Source: Fratercula arctica (taxonomy: Eukaryota > Chordata > Aves > Charadriiformes > Alcidae). Taken from it: DNA of 64,000 nt. Under the pieces are notes generated by a model that worked only from the letters and a program-made list of their open reading frames with translations, had not been told where the DNA came from and did no database searches. The stretch lies in the NCBI GenBank assembly GCA_947846985.1, contig CANTUZ010000026.1, forward strand, positions 54,852,730-54,916,729, written 5' to 3'. This document shows, piece after piece, positions 61,301 to 64,000 of the stretch; within the stretch, counting starts at the first letter, position 1; the number at the start of each line of letters is the position of its first letter. A program made the translations under genes and the position numbers.

Positions 61301-64000
61301 TGAATAATATTTAAATAATATTGTAACTCAGTTCCTTGAGTCAGTGAAGATGACATTCCTGGAAAAGATTTTTAAAATATCAGTACAAACCCCTGCATTT
61401 TTAGGAGTTAATGGACAACATTTCTGCTTCAGTAAGTGTACTGAAGCATTTTATACTCACAATGGCAATTTTTACACCACCACTATTGTTATAAGTAGCA
61501 AGGGCTGAATTTATCACAGTGCTTGCTATAAAAACTAAATAAATATTAAATAAGATCTTCCAGTGACCAGAAAATGTTCAAAGGTGACCAACTGATTAAA
61601 AACAGTTTTGTACTTTCCCTTTCTGAAAGCATAAGAAAAAAAAAAAAAAACCTAACACAATTTTCCTGTGGCTTTATTTTAGATTCTGTGGACAAATGGA
61701 GAACTGGCATGCATATAACAGCTCAAATATCTTGGAGAGAAAACCTAAAGTGGGTGGAGACTGCTAATATTGTTTTATTAACATAACTTTAATCAAACAA
61801 CTTGGGGATTGAAACATGGATTGAAAAAAAGGCCTAGAATGAATCTAGCAGAAGGAGCAGGGGAAACTAGTCTTGCTATTATTGATATTTCTAGGTAAAA
61901 AAGAGTTAATTCTTCTTTTAAAACATTCTGACTTTCTCATTCCTGTCTCCTCTATACATGAGAATAAGATGTTGGCTGCAACATTCAAAATCAGGTTTTT
62001 TTCTTTGTACATCATCTTTTTATGGAAATAAATTCAAACATCAAACAATTATTTTTTTGTTGTTGTTGAATAGAAGCTATATTAATTCAAGCATAGAAAA
62101 ACCATTTATTTGTCTGTGGCAGCAATCATTGCTTGCTATCGCTGTAATATTTGTACTCATTTAGTAGCCTTAAATATGTCTTTAATATGTTTGCATATTG
62201 AAGGTGAACTTCAATGATAATAAAAGGGTAAGAGTGAACAGGATTACTACACAGTTTTCTCAGTTAGGCTTATAGTTCAAGTAACTTTCATTCAGGATGC
62301 CTGAAAGTGCAGGTCATGTCAAAGTAGCTCTGTGAACCAGTTTAAATCAAGCACGCTGTACTGCATTCAGAGTCTTGGTGGATCAACACTTTATAAAGCT
62401 TTCTGGGGAAAATATGTGAGTTGCAGCAAAGCTAGTTTTAATGAAAGGGTTGGAAAATTCACGTTTCCTAAAAGTAGGTGTGGTGGTTCCACTTGTTTCA
62501 TAGCATTTCACAAAGCTGCTTTTGCATGTTAAAATTGACTATCCATTCAGACACTTTCCTTCTATTTTGTAAAATCTAGTTGTTTTGAAGTGAGGACTGA
62601 GCTCTGCATTTGCAGAAAAACATAAGACATTTATAAAACTGTTCTGATCACTGCTAACCTTTCTTTCTTAGTAGGCCATAGGTGCTTGTAGGTGTTTGTG
62701 CCACTGGAGGCTGCTAGTAAAAAGTCTTCAGTCTGTTTAAAAACTTGCAGTGAATATGAATCAGCCCATGTTCTAAAGCATACACAATCTAGTTAGGAAA
62801 GACAATGGGTTAATAAAAAAGAGGCTGAATATTCAAACAGGTGGTCAATATGAAAACCTTAAGAATCATCTTATTTCCACAAGGTTTTTGCTGTTGTTTT
62901 ATTGGTTTCCCTTATTTGGTTTTATTTAATGTTATTTAACACAACTAAGTTAAAACCTTCTGGAGAGGTTATTTCAGGGTATGAATGGAAAGGCAAGGGA
63001 CAGCAGGGCCAATTGGAGTCAGTGTAGCACAGCAGACATCAGAGACAGGCAAAATATTTTTGAATGAAAACTTCAGAAAGCCATCTGGGAGTGCCTCTGG
63101 TGTAATTTGGTCTGAAGCTTTACTCTGTAGGTACTGCATTAATCTTTGCCTTTTAGTAGAGAATAATTCCCAGACTCACAGAAATAAAGAACTGACATGT
63201 AAAACCTCTGCTGGAAGTATATATCCCTGAATTTTCTGTAATGTGTCTCCTTTGTACTTGCTTTATTACACATTCATGCCACCTAAAGAATATCAACACC
63301 GGCGATACAGTGAGGGGACTGTAGATTCCATCCATCTCGTGCGTGTATAACACTGATCACGTAACTGAAAAAAACATCCTTTGGGTCAACAGATTGGATT
63401 GTTGAGGGATGCAAAATATTCCTGACATCTGCTTGTAAAACTAGAAGGTGGTCATTGCTGCTGACTAAATTTCATTCTCCTAGATCTGTAACTCACCTTA
63501 TGTTAAAAATCTGTGTCTCTTCATTGATGTCTTTACATCAATCTCAAAAGGGTGCACTTTCCTTTCTAGTCAAAGGATTCTGATAAATGTTTAGCAAGGT
63601 CCTAAAGATGACGTGCTCGATATCACTGGCTATTTATGTGCTAGTGGAACTTTTTGTAACCAAAAAAATACAGAGCACATAGCAATATTCCATGATAAAC
63701 TCTCATCCTAATAATATCCAAAATAAAAGTGATACAGAAGCACTGCTGATAGAACTGCATGAAAGCTTCATCTTAAAGTATTTTAATAACTGATTTTGTC
63801 TTACTGTATAATAAAAAGCAATATGGCTAGGGCAAACACAAATATTAAACTATCAATCCCAACCTCCTCAGATTTTTGAAACTGAAGTTTTGTACTAGAT
63901 TTGAGATATTTCCACAGGCATGGTAAGACATGAAAGTAGGCAGCAGTTATATCTCTCTCTAAAATTTCAAGAATATTCTTCCAGTTATGAAAGTTCCCAA
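55363..64000. other. AT-rich non-coding stretch to window end
   Basis: This ~8.6-kb region has only short chance frames (none above 90 codons) and ordinary A or T runs such as 61637-61650. I see no LINE, LTR, RNA gene or recognisable exon. Confidence 0.5.

Overview
This window looks like AT-rich, non-coding vertebrate nuclear DNA, almost certainly from a bird. The main evidence is two 5'-truncated CR1 LINE copies. Both end in the avian-type CR1 3' terminus built from ATTCTRTG-like units, and both carry recognisable CR1 ORF2 reverse-transcriptase sequence. Three long GC-richer blocks also resemble solo long terminal repeats (LTRs) of avian endogenous retroviruses. I cannot name the species or chromosome. 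I found no multi-exon protein-coding gene, tRNA, rRNA, CRISPR array or bacterial-type operon. The only long reading frame of clear origin is the tail of a CR1 reverse transcriptase.

Layout. 1-17340: AT-rich sequence with a GC-richer left edge (1-430), a GC-rich block with a possible LTR end (3300-3575), a strong minus-strand G-quadruplex motif (6254-6284) and simple repeats. 17341-18350: a relatively well-preserved CR1 fragment on the + strand. 18351-35644: AT-rich sequence with homopolymer, GA and A/C-rich tracts and a short tandem repeat. 35645-37140: an older, frameshifted and internally deleted CR1 on the + strand. 37141-40149: AT-rich. 40150-41044: an LTR-like block on the - strand. 41045-48201: AT-rich, with a polypurine tract, a 10-bp inverted repeat and a GC-rich block at 47820-48060. 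48202-49234: an LTR-like element on the + strand, with a candidate 5-bp target-site duplication and an internal ~196-bp tandem duplication. 50926-51659: another LTR-like element on the - strand. 53213-55362: a small mosaic of diverged direct repeats, interrupted by a (TTTTA)n microsatellite. 55363-64000: AT-rich sequence in which I see nothing identifiable.

Nothing here works together as a pathway. The structure is a record of retroelement insertion and decay in a gene desert or a very long intron. The points most worth checking are the altered catalytic box of the first CR1, the oppositely oriented related LTRs at 40 and 48 kb, the tandem duplication inside the 48-kb LTR, the 53-55 kb repeat mosaic and the G-quadruplex motifs. 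I did not find an undescribed biological system. Family assignments rest on remembered avian repeat sequences and should be confirmed with a repeat library.
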